A stretch of DNA of 64,000 nt from Parietichytrium sp. I65-24A (GCA_012862575.1 BLSF01000006.1:186001-250000); one strand, 5' to 3'. Shown: positions 32,951-43,944, counted from the first letter of the stretch. Notes: generated by a model from the letters alone, not told the origin. Numbers and translations are program-made.

Positions 32951-34024
32951 CTGGAGCTCCCGCCTCCTCGCTCGCCACTGACGCGCCCTTTTCTCCTTTT
33001 CTCCTTTCCTCACCCTCTACTATACAACTCTCCAAAGCTTCAAAGAAGCACAAACAAATCCTTGAGCACTACTCGAGTACCGGCAGTGATTGTGCGCGTA
33101 CGCGTACACATACACATACAAACACACGTACTTGTACGTACATTCAGTACATTCAGTACATACAAACCACCAACAAATTGCAAGCCCATAAGGTTCTCGC
33201 ACTCCACCGTGCTCTTGCTTGCACTGTGTTCACTGAATGAACGAATGTGAAAAGTTACACATGTCCATTGTACATCATTTTACTCAGTGTTAGTTACTCC
33301 GGGGAGTTTGAGTAGGCAGCTTCATAATGGCCAATCTAGGCTGTCGAACAAGTTGCCGGGCTTCCAGGCTCCCTCTTCACGGACTTCTTCAGTTTGAGAG
33401 AGGTTGAGGGTGGCGTGACTTTCTCACTCCCTCTCTCTCTCTCCTTCGTTCACAGTCCATTACCATTCACAGTGGAAACGTGTGGAAACTGAGAGAAGAC
33501 AGCAGATCTCTTGCTCCCACTCGTCTTAGCGACGCTGCAGACTCTGCAGACGTCTCGCGGGTCTGAAGTGCATCATTGCATCGCAACTTTATATATTTCA
33601 TTCTCAGTCAATGGTGGAGCTGTGGAACAGTGAAACTAGAAGCAAGCGTGTTTTTACAGAAAAGATTCAGAATTCAGAATTCAGAAGACAGAACAGGTTG
33701 TTTTAAAAATTTGAAGATGGAGTTAATGTTGGATTCTCACATATTCACACCGTCAGGGAAGTGTGTAACGTGCGTATGCGAATCGATGGACTGTGCAGTC
33801 CTCTGCGTGCGAGCACAGGGAAACTCCGGCACCTGCAAGCGGCGTCAAGCTCGTTCCGGGAGTACTGCTCGCTACTTGCTATGCGAGTGAAACGGACAAG
33901 GGGCTTGACAAAAGGAAGGAAGGAAGGGAAAGATAAGCGAGTGATATACATTCATTTCAATTTAATGACTGTTCGCTCGCAGCATTGATTGGGTTACCGA
34001 TAGATGTGAGTTGATGGAGAACAT
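32951..34024. other. Intergenic region, LIG6-like to NDK
   Basis: No supported gene. The region has ACA/TAC-rich simple sequence at 33095-33170, a palindromic TACTCGAGTA at 33071, and a CT-rich tract at 33424-33445. Short open frames have no protein-like features. Confidence 0.55.
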
Positions 34025-34660
34025 TTACTCGTAGACGAAGGCATCCTGTGGGCGGGAGTACTTGTTGAGGCCCTCTGGGAACCAGAGCTCAATCTCCTTC
34101 TTGGCGCTCTCAACGGAGTCAGATCTGTGGTACATCAAATCGCTGTTAGAAGACCATTGGCATGAAATTGGGGGAAATACGAATAAAAACTTACCCGTGG
34201 CAGACGTTGCGGCCAACCTGTGGATCAAAAAAAGACAAAAAAAGAACAGAAAATCTCGTCAGCGTGTCTCCATGCGCAAAGGAGAAGCACCGCAATATCA
34301 ACGTACGTGGATGCAGAAGTCTCCGCGGATGGTGCCAGGAGCAGAGTCCTTTGGGTTGGTCTCTCCGAGCATGACGCGGCCGGTCTTGACGACATCGAGG
34401 CCCTCCCAGACCATGGCGCAAACTGGTCCCATCATCATGTACTTGATGAGGCCAGCGAAGAATCCCTTGGAAGAGAGATCAGCGTAGTGCTCCTCGAGGT
34501 GCTCCTTGGTTGGGGTCACGAGCTTGAGGGCAACGAGCTTGAAGCCCTTAGCCTCGAAGCGAGCGATGATCTGGCCGATGAGTCCACGCTGAACTCCATC
34601 AGGCTTGACCATGATGTAGGTGAGCTCGCGCTCCATTTCGTCAACCTTTGCTCCAGCCAT
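34025..34660 (-). CDS. NDK: Nucleoside diphosphate kinase, three exons with a 23-base microexon
   Basis: Exons are 34660-34307, 34217-34195 and 34124-34025; introns are 89 and 70 bases. Splicing gives 158 residues, close to the usual 150 of group I NDKs. NDK moves the gamma phosphate of NTPs onto NDPs through a phosphohistidine. The protein shows [18 protein letters not shown], the Kpn-loop region, [10 protein letters not shown] and then GRNVCHGSDSVESA, where the His is the phosphorylated residue. That His is encoded by the 23-base second exon. The end, [19 protein letters not shown], is the normal group I C-terminus. The frame upstream of 34660 reaches only a GTG, so this ATG is preferred; an ATG eight codons later (MERELTYI) is the alternative. 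Confidence 0.95.
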
Positions 34661-35485
34661 TTTCTCAGATGCTTTCAGTTTCTCAAGCTGCGCCGCCGCC
34701 ACAATCGCGCATCAAACGAACAACCAACCAACAAACAAACAAACAAACACGCATAGTCGTCAGCACATACACTTCCATCTCACCCACCCACAAAGCCACA
34801 CAACTTTGCTCCTTGCGTGCCATTCCCTGCGCAGCAACAACACAGCAACACAGCATCCCTCGCTCGCGTTTTCCGCATTCGCCCAACTCACATTTCGTCT
34901 TGCTTCTGCGTTGATGTTCTGCTTTTCCTCCTTTTCTTCCACCAAAAGAAACAGAATTCTTATTCTTCAGATTCAGAAGAAAGATACTTGCGTAACCTAT
35001 CCGTAGAAACTCTCTCTATCGATGATCTCTCTTTCCACTTTCACTTAGCCAAAGAATGGCTGCCGCTACGCCGCCTCTATGTTCTCACGCAGTGCAGTGA
35101 ACTGATGGCTCCCAGAGCTCCCAGCCGAAGCCAAGTCTGCCAAGTCACACCGTGTCACGACGCGGTGTTTGTGACAGTTTAGCGTCACGAAGGGGTGTAT
35201 GTGACGTGAGTAGAATGGGCTATGTCGATGAGCAGTGGCTAAGTGGAATGTAAGTGGGTTGAGAGTGGAACGAAGACGGACAAGTTTGTGCGCTTTGGTT
35301 TATTTTAGAATTAGTGCCTGTGTGTTGTAGATGGGCAGGGTTGTTCAGCAATAAATGTGAGTGATATTATAATAGAAGTGGATACCTGCAAAGCGCCGGT
35401 GTTTTGGGTGGTGGCTCGTCTTGCCATTTTTAGATTGTGAATTTTTATTAGCACACGTAATTCACTGTCAGAACAAACAAGGAGG
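34661..35485. other. Intergenic region upstream of NDK
   Basis: The region contains AAAC repeats in the presumed NDK leader (about 34727-34752) and no supported gene. One TTCACTGTCAG motif lies at 35461. Confidence 0.5.
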
Positions 35486-36341
35486 TTAAAATAATTGATG
35501 ACGGGAGTGGGTGGATAAATGAATGAAGACCAAAGCGGGCATTGCAACTGCATCCTTGAAATTATGGTTTACCAACTCTCGCCGAACGACGGAGCCTCCG
35601 ACCTCTGACGTATAAAAGAAGAAGTTGGCAGTGACTTTAGAACCAAGCAATCTGAGCGCTTGACGACAAATCGTGCTGGGAGGGCCAGAAATGTCAAGTT
35701 TATTATTTTCTTCAAAGAAGCAAATTGCGATGTGGAATTGGGGCTGAGATGTTGGAGTGGGGGCGCTTACAATTTCGAGAGCCCGTGGGAATTTTAATTG
35801 TGGTGAACCATTGGTGAACATTTCTCGCAAGAAAGCGTGGATGTCGATCACAACGCAGAACGCGTTAACCATCTCTGTGCCAGCGGCGTGGATTGAAACC
35901 CCCTCGGGATCATCATGATTTCTCCTGTCTCCCTCAATCATTTAACGTATCAAAGGAGTCCCCATCGTCCTCACCCGGGTCGCCCCCAACCGGATCCTCC
36001 ATGGCCACAACCCTTCGAAAACTAATGTTGACCCTTATACAAAAGCTGTCAAACAAGCGAGACCAAACGCCGTTTTGGGATATCGGCCTGTGAAACGCAG
36101 CTCGAAAGGTGTCTGAGTAGTCCCGAAAAACAATGCTCCAGAGCACACTGTTCAGCAAGACTGCCGGAAGCGGACGTGGCACCACCCCAAGGATTCCATG
36201 CACCCAATCGTCGAGCTCTGCGCGCCTCAAGCCAAAGAGCCTGAAGAGAAGTGCCGCTGCGTTTTCGAACTGCAACCGATCGTGGCTTTCGCCCAGGCGC
36301 ATATACAACGTGGGAGCCTCCTCGGGTGCAATTTGCAACAT
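35486..36341 (-). CDS. Unrecognised protein, two exons (proposed)
   Basis: I do not recognise this gene. Two open frames abut at 35934-35941. They join in frame if a 100-base intron is removed: donor GTGAGG at 35974, acceptor CACAG ending at 35875, phase 1. This gives 251 residues from exons 36341-35975 and 35874-35486. An in-frame stop lies upstream of the ATG at 36341. The product is mostly hydrophobic and helical in its first half (LLFRLFGLRRAELDDWVHGIL, PLPAVLLNSVLWSIVFRDY) and has beta-type segments later (FHIAICFFEENNK). It has no transmembrane segment strong enough to call and no catalytic motif. The donor is less typical than in the other genes and no clear branch site is visible, so the model is tentative. 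It could instead be two genes. Confidence 0.45.
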
Positions 36342-37487
36342 CGTCTCGAACTTCTCCCTGCTTGTCCCTTCCTGTTCCGCTGTGACTTAGGTCCGCTTCG
36401 CCGCGTATTCGCTCTGCTTTCCCAACCCCGCGAGCTCCCATTGCCTCATCGTCTTGCCTTGCCTTGCCTTGCCTTCCTTGCCTTTGTTACGTTGGTAAAC
36501 ACATCTCCCAAAATATCCCAAAGTCAAGTGACGTCAAGCTCACTCTATACTTTTCGCTAAAGCATGTAATAGTGGTGCACACCACTGGCGTATGGTTGAG
36601 AAGTTTCTTTGACTGCAAGAGGAGAAATATCTTTCCTCTACTCTACTTCGTCGAGCTAGCTAGAGGCTAAGAAGCCCAGCTTCGAAGTGCATTTCTGAGA
36701 GATGGGCGGGAAGTGCGAATGTGCCGAAGGGCCAGGCCGTATGGCTATGCGCAGGTGGGAATGGAAGATTGACATTGAGAAATGCCATAGTTAACAGTCT
36801 ACGCATTTCGACTTGCGCACCACAACGCTTCAAAACATGCATGCGAAGGGCGTTTTGGCTAGCAAGTTTTAAGTTGCCCTTCCGAGAACCATTTCTGCTC
36901 CGGCATTTCTGCATTTCTGCATTCCTGCACGGCCAACAAGCCGTAATGTGCGGAAGCGCTTGTTCCTGCATTCCTGCATTCCTGCATTCCTGCATTCCTG
37001 CATTCCTGCATTCCTGCATTCCTGCATTCTTGCATTCCTGCATTCCTGCACGGCCAACAAGCCGTAATGTGCGGAAGCGCTTGTTCCTGCCATTAACAGC
37101 TTGAACGTCTCGCCTCGTCCAAACATGCTGCGTGCGCCTTGTTGCTCATCCTTAAATAACGGACCGCCCGATGCTTGGCTGGGATATGAGGCGGATGAGA
37201 AATCGTTGATGGCCTCGACGGAAAGAGAGAAAAGAGGATGGAAGGATCTCCGGGGGGAGAACTAACTCTTTTGTGGCAGTCTTGTGGATTGTATGCGATA
37301 GTGGCGTAATTCTCCGCTTTCTCACAAGCATTTCATCTGCCGTTATACTCCACCACCACGAAGCTCAGGCCATGCACTAACATGTAAAGTAAAACTTGCC
37401 AAACCTTGACTTCACAATCAGTAATGCAGTTTTAAAGTAGACAAAAAATAATTACAACTCTCGCTTTACGTAATGCACAAAGACTGT
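36342..37487. other. Intergenic region with compound octamer repeat
   Basis: No supported gene. The region includes CCTTG repeats at 36451-36477, which may be leader of the gene on the left, and the compound repeat annotated separately. The 3' end of the SPRY/LRR gene lies at its right margin. Confidence 0.5.
36924..37090. repeat. CATTCCTG octamer array bounded by two 46-base direct repeats
   Basis: A 46-base block (36924-36969) recurs exactly at 37045-37090. Between them lie about nine CATTCCTG units, one of them CATTCTTG. More degenerate octamers precede the first block. The minus strand of the octamer is open in all frames and encodes a QECRNAGM peptide repeat; this is probably a by-product, not a gene. 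Confidence 0.9.
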
Positions 37488-40400
37488 TTAATCAGTTGGC
37501 TCCACACGCTTTAAAGCAGACTTGAAAGCGTCGATAGACCATACAACATTGGAAAAGTCCATACCAGTCAAAATCCAGCGATCAATAAGCTCTTGAAAAT
37601 TATAAGGACCACTCCTCCCAAGCATGACAGCGTCTGTCATGGAATCCCCCGCAAAAGTAGTTAGCGAAAGACTCAAGCGTTTGCTGACTTTCGGGAGCGC
37701 CTTCCACCTGAGTCCGTCGCAGTATTCATTTCGCAACTGTCGTTGCCATTCGGGCCACTGTTCAAGCCACACCTCAAAATCATCTTCGGTAATGGACCGC
37801 GCTTCCACCCTGATCGCACTAAGCTCGTCATCGGAGACCTTCAAGTAAGAAGGGAATTTCATGGCCTGAGCGCTGACGGGCAAGTCCAAGTCCGTTCGGA
37901 GCTCTATTTCATATTTCAAGTAAACGCACACGTCGTCCGTGCCTGGCCCCAAAGACTGAACCTTTCGTTCCGCATAAGTATGCACCACCCCCAGGCGCAT
38001 AATTGCCATTCCTAAATCCCTCAGCTTCTCGCGATCACCTCGCGCTTTGACTACGCGAGCCGTCAGTTGAGCCTGGTTGAGCGCCCAAATGGGTTTGTCA
38101 TCGCATCTATCAACAGAGTCCGCCATGCGAATGAGCATCTCCTCCCGCCCAACCTCATCTTCGATAAGAGTGTCGATGACCTCAACCACCCTCATTGCAA
38201 GACCTTGCTTCGTGTCCATATTTTGGAATTCTGCAGCTACGCATAGCTTGCTGAAGAAAAGCAAGAGGTCGTCGGTAACATATGTTGGCACCAAGTCTGC
38301 AAGCTCACTACGAGCGGGGCTCTCCGGTACATTCGCTGCTTGCTCCCAAAAATGAATGGCCTCGTCCACGGTGTCAAACCTTTTTTCATCGGGCAGTCCA
38401 TTTTGGTCTTCAAGTTCCCACGATATCGAATTTCCATTTGTCGCGGCAAGCTCTTCGAGCTCTATGCGGCGTGCGCGTGGGAGATCGACGTCGGTGTAAA
38501 CTTCTCGTGTTATTTCGACCAGATAGTTTGGGATATCTGTAATCGCGGTACCGTATATCGTACAATCGACTTCAGTGCGAACGGACGGGCGCACTTCTCC
38601 AGCGTCAAAGACCGCCAAATTCCCACAATCCATGATGGTAAGAGATGCAGTGGAGATGTAAGACAAGGTTGAGAGCGAGGGACAATCTTGAATGTCTATC
38701 ATTCTTCTCGCCCGGAGCTCGGCACCCGGCCCGGTTCCACCAAGGTGCGCAAGATTCGGCAGCGACTGCAGGAGAAGGTCACTCAAAGTTATTTGTGGAG
38801 GAACTTTCACAAGCTTGGGCAACATCGTCAACGTCAGGGCATGTAATTTCATCTGGTCTGGCAGCCCGTCAAAGCGAGGGCATCGGCTCACCTCCCAAAG
38901 GTGCTTCTCCTCCTCCAGCTTCGCGGCGCTCAAGTTGCTCAGTGTTTCAAATGTCCGGCAAGATATCACCCGAAGCGTTTCCGGCACGACATCTGGGTGT
39001 AGTCTTCGAAGATTGGAGCAGTGGCGGACCTCCAGCGTTTTGACTGCGGCAAAGCCTAGAGGCACCTGCTCCATCCGGTGATAGTTGACAAGCTTGCAGT
39101 ATAGTTGCACACTCGTATCCGCAGGGAGTACAAATGCTGGCGAATTTTCAAACTCCAAAACGCCTACAGAAAGTTTAAAATCTTTCTTAGCGAACCCTTT
39201 CAGCAGCGGGCAATCGACGATTCGCAAGCTGCAGCTTTCGGGCTCAGTTTGCACAGGGTACAGGTTTAACGTCTCAAGTCGCTTACACGAGGTGAGAGAC
39301 AGATTCGTCAAATTCGCACTTGGGAGCTTGACAAGGTTGGGGCAGGAGCTGGCCTGCAACGAAAGTGAAGGCACAGCCTTTACTTCTCGCAAGGATTTAC
39401 AGTTCTCTACCGACAGCATCTCAAGATGTGCCTTGTCGATGAACGTTAGTTTGTTGCAGTGGTGAACGTTCATACTTCGCAGTCCGGCAAACGAGATGGA
39501 CTCCACCGCCTTGCAAGCGTTCACGTAGAGATGTGCAGCTTGGCTGGATATTTTTATTCGGCGCACTTTTGGCAGGTCGCGCAAGTAAATAGCAGTCGTC
39601 ATGTCGGGGCCGCACTGGATATCCAGATCTATAATGTCGATGCATCTTCCGATGAAAAAACCGTTCCCAACGCTGAATGACGCAGGAAGGCCTTTCCACT
39701 CTGTGCATTCGGACAACCACAGCGTGAATCCAACCTGGAAGAGATCCATGTTACTCAGCCAGCTGATTGGCACCTTCTCAAAGGTGGCATAACCTTGCAC
39801 TCGCACACGACTTGGAAGTGCCACTTGCTCGAGAGAAAGCGGAACGCCTTCATCTGACTTTTGAGGGGCGACAGACAAAGTGCCTTTGATTTTAAGTACC
39901 GGGAGCCTTTCGTTGGAGCTCGTTTTGGGGGCGAGTGACATTGCCCAATCATGGAGCCGTTTCGCGACCGGAATATCATCGCGTTCTACAACGTACCATC
40001 TACTGAAGAATTCTTGAAAAGCTTTTCTGTAGGCTCCGTTGTGCTTCCAAAGCAAGCGGGTAAACGTTGCAAGGGCAGTGCAAAAGTGATCCTCCTTCTT
40101 CGAAAAGACGCGTATTGAAGGTAGGAGCTGGCCACTCTTCGCGTTCGCAAATTCCTTCAATACTTCAAAATAAGCAATGTTCAGCCACCTATTTGCGTTC
40201 TTGTTCCCAGAGAGGTCAATGCTTCTCAACCCCGACGCTTTGCAACCATAGAGAAGGACGTCTTCCAAATCTGTGACGGACAAGTTGTTTCCAGAAAAGT
40301 TGACAGCCACCACCGACGTTCCTTCGACTTTTCGAAGGATTGCAATCATATCGGCCGCGGAAAAATACGCCCCGGCGAGCCCGAGACGCTCCAGCTTCGG

Positions 40401-42923
40401 GGAGGCTTCCAGAGCCGTCGAGAGCTGTCCCTTGATATTCTTGACAGAGCTCAACTCGAGCCACCCCAAGTTTAATTCGGTGAGGAAAGAAGAGCCAGCA
40501 GACTCAACACACCGGAGCGAAGAGACTCCCATACGCGGATTCTTTTGCAAACTGAGCGACGTCGCGACGCCTTCGCTTAGGAACTGGGATACTAAATCCT
40601 CACTTCGCTCTGTCAAGTCGTTGTTGTCAAGTCGAACGTGCTTCAGGCCTTGCAAACCGTTGAGGCAAGCTAGCAGGGCTCCGACTCCAGCATCCCCGAG
40701 AAAGTTTCCCCGCAGACTGATGGCACTCAGCGAAATCGCGGTTTTAAGAATTTGCCCCAACGTTTCCCCGCTGTGATAGCCGCACAACTTGTTGCGATCA
40801 AGAATCAGAACCTTCATCTTGACCAACAAGTCGGCCATCCCATCGAGGGAGTCTGGCCCGATCTCGTTGTTGGAAAGGTTGAGAGTTTCGAGGTTTGGGC
40901 AGCTCTCCATCACGCTCTGCGAAAATACTCGGACAATATCGGTGTCCGAACATCCGAGGAGATTTCCGTGCAAGTCTAAGCATCGTAGCGAAGACATGTC
41001 AAATACGCCGACGCTGAAAAACGTCTCAAGGAGAGGCGTGGGGCAGAAGGTATTTTGGAAGATCAAGGACCGCACTGTGTTGGTGGTGGTCGAGTTCGCC
41101 ATGTCCGATGGCTCGAGTTCAGCCTCATACTTTGAGCTAGCCACGGAGCGGTATTCCGCGGAAGGAGCCTGGTAGCGGAAACTGCGGTCGCCAAAGTTAA
41201 CCCGGACACGAGAATTGTGATGCACGCTAATAGCCGGGCACACAAAATTCATATTGGTCAGGTCAATCCGGATTGGGGTCTTTTCCAGCCAATGTCCGGA
41301 ACACGAAAATGAGACGGTCATCTCATCTAGATCGATCGCGCACCCTATAACTCGCCCCTTGACCGGAGCAGCGCTATCTCCATGTGGTGTTGACTCCCCG
41401 TCATGCCACAGCAGGCCGCGTCCACAGTCATAGCCCCAGCTCTGGAGGCAATCTCCAACCCCATGCTCTTGAGTGGCCGCTGAAAAGTTCTTATCGGCCC
41501 AACCGACCTGAATAATGGCGTGAGTTACTTTTCTGACCTCAACTTCATAGTACCACTTGCCAAAGGTTAAGCGAAACACGTTAGAAGCCCAGGTTGAAAA
41601 CCACGAGCGCGCTTGCAGGTAGTAGTACCCTCGGTCAGGCTGACACGAGAAGGAGCTAGAAAACCACTTCTCGAAGAATGGCCTGGTGCGGAGAATCGGG
41701 CCATTAAATTTTATCTGCTTGACCCTTTCTGAGCTTGCGGCTTCCTGAGCTAACCGCACACAATTAGAAAGATAGTGGTTAGGCGCGAGGGAGACACCGC
41801 CTTGAAAACTCTCGCCTTCAGCTTCAACGGTTTCCGCAAGGGTCCCGTGTTCGCTCGCCGTAAACGACGTGTATACTGTAATGGGATCTCGGAACGGCTC
41901 GTCAAACGCCGTGCTGATTTCTCGACAGTCAATGTTTCGATCAAGGTCAAGATCAATGCTGTTTGACATCTGGCTTCGACGACTAAAGCGCCTGCTTACA
42001 ACGGAGCTCAGCCTCTTGGAAAGACGCCGACTTTCCCTCAAGATGACGTCCACAGCCCCGCTCGGAGGCCGATGCGACAAGGCGCTGTGCGAGAGCAGTA
42101 TCGTTTTGGCGCTGTCCATTTCCACATTGTGCATTCTGTAGTCTTCAAACGTGTATGCTGGTTTTTCCGCGTCTAGGCCGTCTCCTCCCTCCGTCTGGGT
42201 CTCATCTTCGTCAGGTTCGGAATCACTATCCCCGCTTTGAGGGTGTCGGCCTGCAAGGGCTCCCTGCACCAGACCAAGTCCGCCGCTCCATCTCTCTCTT
42301 AAGTCGGCGTTCGATCTCTCGAATTCGTCTCTGCACCTGCAATCGTACGCGCTACACAGTTCCCATTCGTAGTCTGGAATACTCTCTGGCCTATCGTCGT
42401 CGTCATCATCATCATCGTCATCATCGTCGTCGCCGTTCTCTTCGTCATCGTTCTCTTCGTCATCTTCATCAAAGTCAGCGAGACCCATCCTCTCTCCGAT
42501 CTCTGCAAAGCCGTCCACCTCCAGGTACTCCAGGAGCTCTTGGCCTTCTTCTAGGAAATACTCGAAAGCGCCCATGTCCATGCTCTCCCGCAGTCGCCGC
42601 TCATCGTCCGTCACGTAGCTGGTTTGTTGGCTGCCAATGCGGCGCTCGCGGAAATTCTCTGAACCGTCTTCCGCTCTTTGACCTGACCGTGCTTGTTGAG
42701 CTTGTCGCCGAGGAGCTAGTTGTTGTTGTTGCTGCTGCTGCTGAAGTTGATGCTGTCCCTGGACCATGCTGGATGATGATCGCCTCAGACTGCTAGGCCG
42801 TCTGCTACTCGCCGATCCACTTTGGGTGTTGCCCGCTCCATTCCCATCTCCATTCCCATTCTCTGCCTCATCAAAGGCTAATCCGCTGTTGTCATTAGCG
42901 GCTCTGGGAGAATGAGGGGCCAT
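37488..42923 (-). CDS. Large SPRY and leucine-rich repeat protein
   Basis: One exon encodes 1,811 residues from the ATG at 42923 (only a GTG lies further upstream). Residues 1-230 are low complexity, with Gln and Asp runs (an Asp stretch from the CATCGT repeat at 42390-42430). A SPRY/B30.2 domain lies at about 438-580 (LTFGKWYYEVEV, VGWADK, IGCAIDLDEMTVSFS, VRVNFGD). RNI-type LRRs span about 638-915 (LRCLDLHGNLL, LETLNLSNNEIG, LSAISLRGNFLG). A second region, about 1030-1480, has irregular L-x-L repeats with CxxL blocks, as in an LRR/beta-helix surface. The last 330 residues are not recognised. SPRY domains bind partner proteins and LRRs form interaction surfaces; no ATPase (NACHT/NB-ARC) motif was found, so it is not a classical NLR. 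The partner is unknown. Confidence 0.8.
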   Translation of the reverse strand: MAPHSPRAANDNSGLAFDEAENGNGDGNGAGNTQSGSASSRRPSSLRRSSSSMVQGQHQLQQQQQQQQLAPRRQAQQARSGQRAEDGSENFRERRIGSQQTSYVTDDERRLRESMDMGAFEYFLEEGQELLEYLEVDGFAEIGERMGLADFDEDDEENDDEENGDDDDDDDDDDDDDRPESIPDYEWELCSAYDCRCRDEFERSNADLRERWSGGLGLVQGALAGRHPQSGDSDSEPDEDETQTEGGDGLDAEKPAYTFEDYRMHNVEMDSAKTILLSHSALSHRPPSGAVDVILRESRRLSKRLSSVVSRRFSRRSQMSNSIDLDLDRNIDCREISTAFDEPFRDPITVYTSFTASEHGTLAETVEAEGESFQGGVSLAPNHYLSNCVRLAQEAASSERVKQIKFNGPILRTRPFFEKWFSSSFSCQPDRGYYYLQARSWFSTWASNVFRLTFGKWYYEVEVRKVTHAIIQVGWADKNFSAATQEHGVGDCLQSWGYDCGRGLLWHDGESTPHGDSAAPVKGRVIGCAIDLDEMTVSFSCSGHWLEKTPIRIDLTNMNFVCPAISVHHNSRVRVNFGDRSFRYQAPSAEYRSVASSKYEAELEPSDMANSTTTNTVRSLIFQNTFCPTPLLETFFSVGVFDMSSLRCLDLHGNLLGCSDTDIVRVFSQSVMESCPNLETLNLSNNEIGPDSLDGMADLLVKMKVLILDRNKLCGYHSGETLGQILKTAISLSAISLRGNFLGDAGVGALLACLNGLQGLKHVRLDNNDLTERSEDLVSQFLSEGVATSLSLQKNPRMGVSSLRCVESAGSSFLTELNLGWLELSSVKNIKGQLSTALEASPKLERLGLAGAYFSAADMIAILRKVEGTSVVAVNFSGNNLSVTDLEDVLLYGCKASGLRSIDLSGNKNANRWLNIAYFEVLKEFANAKSGQLLPSIRVFSKKEDHFCTALATFTRLLWKHNGAYRKAFQEFFSRWYVVERDDIPVAKRLHDWAMSLAPKTSSNERLPVLKIKGTLSVAPQKSDEGVPLSLEQVALPSRVRVQGYATFEKVPISWLSNMDLFQVGFTLWLSECTEWKGLPASFSVGNGFFIGRCIDIIDLDIQCGPDMTTAIYLRDLPKVRRIKISSQAAHLYVNACKAVESISFAGLRSMNVHHCNKLTFIDKAHLEMLSVENCKSLREVKAVPSLSLQASSCPNLVKLPSANLTNLSLTSCKRLETLNLYPVQTEPESCSLRIVDCPLLKGFAKKDFKLSVGVLEFENSPAFVLPADTSVQLYCKLVNYHRMEQVPLGFAAVKTLEVRHCSNLRRLHPDVVPETLRVISCRTFETLSNLSAAKLEEEKHLWEVSRCPRFDGLPDQMKLHALTLTMLPKLVKVPPQITLSDLLLQSLPNLAHLGGTGPGAELRARRMIDIQDCPSLSTLSYISTASLTIMDCGNLAVFDAGEVRPSVRTEVDCTIYGTAITDIPNYLVEITREVYTDVDLPRARRIELEELAATNGNSISWELEDQNGLPDEKRFDTVDEAIHFWEQAANVPESPARSELADLVPTYVTDDLLLFFSKLCVAAEFQNMDTKQGLAMRVVEVIDTLIEDEVGREEMLIRMADSVDRCDDKPIWALNQAQLTARVVKARGDREKLRDLGMAIMRLGVVHTYAERKVQSLGPGTDDVCVYLKYEIELRTDLDLPVSAQAMKFPSYLKVSDDELSAIRVEARSITEDDFEVWLEQWPEWQRQLRNEYCDGLRWKALPKVSKRLSLSLTTFAGDSMTDAVMLGRSGPYNFQELIDRWILTGMDFSNVVWSIDAFKSALKRVEPTD

Positions 42924-43200
42924 TTCAGGCACACTTCTTCTTCTTCAATACTTTGACTCGACTCCCAAACCTGTTTCGAGCTGAGAGCCCGAACAGCCGA
43001 TACAAGATCAAACAAGCCGACCACGAGGCTCTAATCTTCGTTGCCAACGATCCCAGCTCAGTCACTCAGTCACTGCTGTGCCCGCCTGACACAACTAACC
43101 AGACAAATAAACAGCAAACAACCAACAAACAAACAACAAAACTTTGGCGACACCCTCCTCCACTCGCGGCACCTAACGCCACCTCGCGTCACTTCACGAC

Positions 43201-43240
43201 CCGCTATGCGCCGCTATTCGCCGCTATTCGCCGCTATGCC
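43201..43240. repeat. 10-base tandem repeat CCGCTATTCG
   Basis: Four head-to-tail decamers with T/G variation at the eighth base (CCGCTATTCG or CCGCTATGCG). Confidence 0.85.
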
Positions 43241-43887
43241 CACCTAATCGCCCGCCAAGAGCGTACGCGGACCGTTTCTGCGCGCACCCTTCTTTGTTTA
43301 AATGCAGAACTGTACTCGCACTTCACACTGAACTGATTGACATTGTGAGATGTTGGCCCAAAGTGGCCCAAAGTGTTTCTCTCACAACTCTCACATCTCT
43401 CACATTCTTCCTTCCTCCTCTTACTACCTCTTTCGATTAGCCACCACTACGCCTGCCACGCCCCCAACGCTGCAGGCAGTAGATACCTCTTTACATAGTA
43501 TATGTATTAGCAGAGACTATAGTTTCCTGTGTCCTTGCCGTGTTCAGCTATTCAGCTACGAGGTTGTATAGATAGGGGTTTGACTACCGGCTATCGTAGC
43601 CTGAGTTCCGAGAACCTTAGTCGTCTAGGCTAGTAGAGGGTAGATGGCTAGTCGTAGGAGAAAAGATGAAGCGTTTTTGGAAGCCAGAGCGCTACTTGTC
43701 GGTAAGAGCGGTGTAGGAAAGGACGCACACCTCGATGCCATTGCCAGTGTTTATCGTGATGGTGCTTAGGTGCTTAGTTGAGTTGAAATATGTTGTTTTG
43801 AAATCCTCCAAAGCCTCTGTCTCATCTGTCCCTCTGTGTCCCTCTTCGTCCAAAAACAATTGTTGAATTTTGATTTCAATGGATGAT

Positions 43888-43944
43888 TGATCTGATCTGA
43901 TCTGATCTGATCTGATTTGATTTGATTTGATTTGATTTGATTGA
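43888..43944. repeat. Pentamer array TGATC then TGATT
   Basis: About four to five TGATC units are followed by about five to six TGATT units, so a single C-to-T step separates two homogeneous blocks. Confidence 0.9.

Noticed and set aside
36660-37043. Peptide repeat NAGMQECR on the minus strand
   Set aside because: It arises from the CATTCCTG array, which is open in every frame; no gene evidence.
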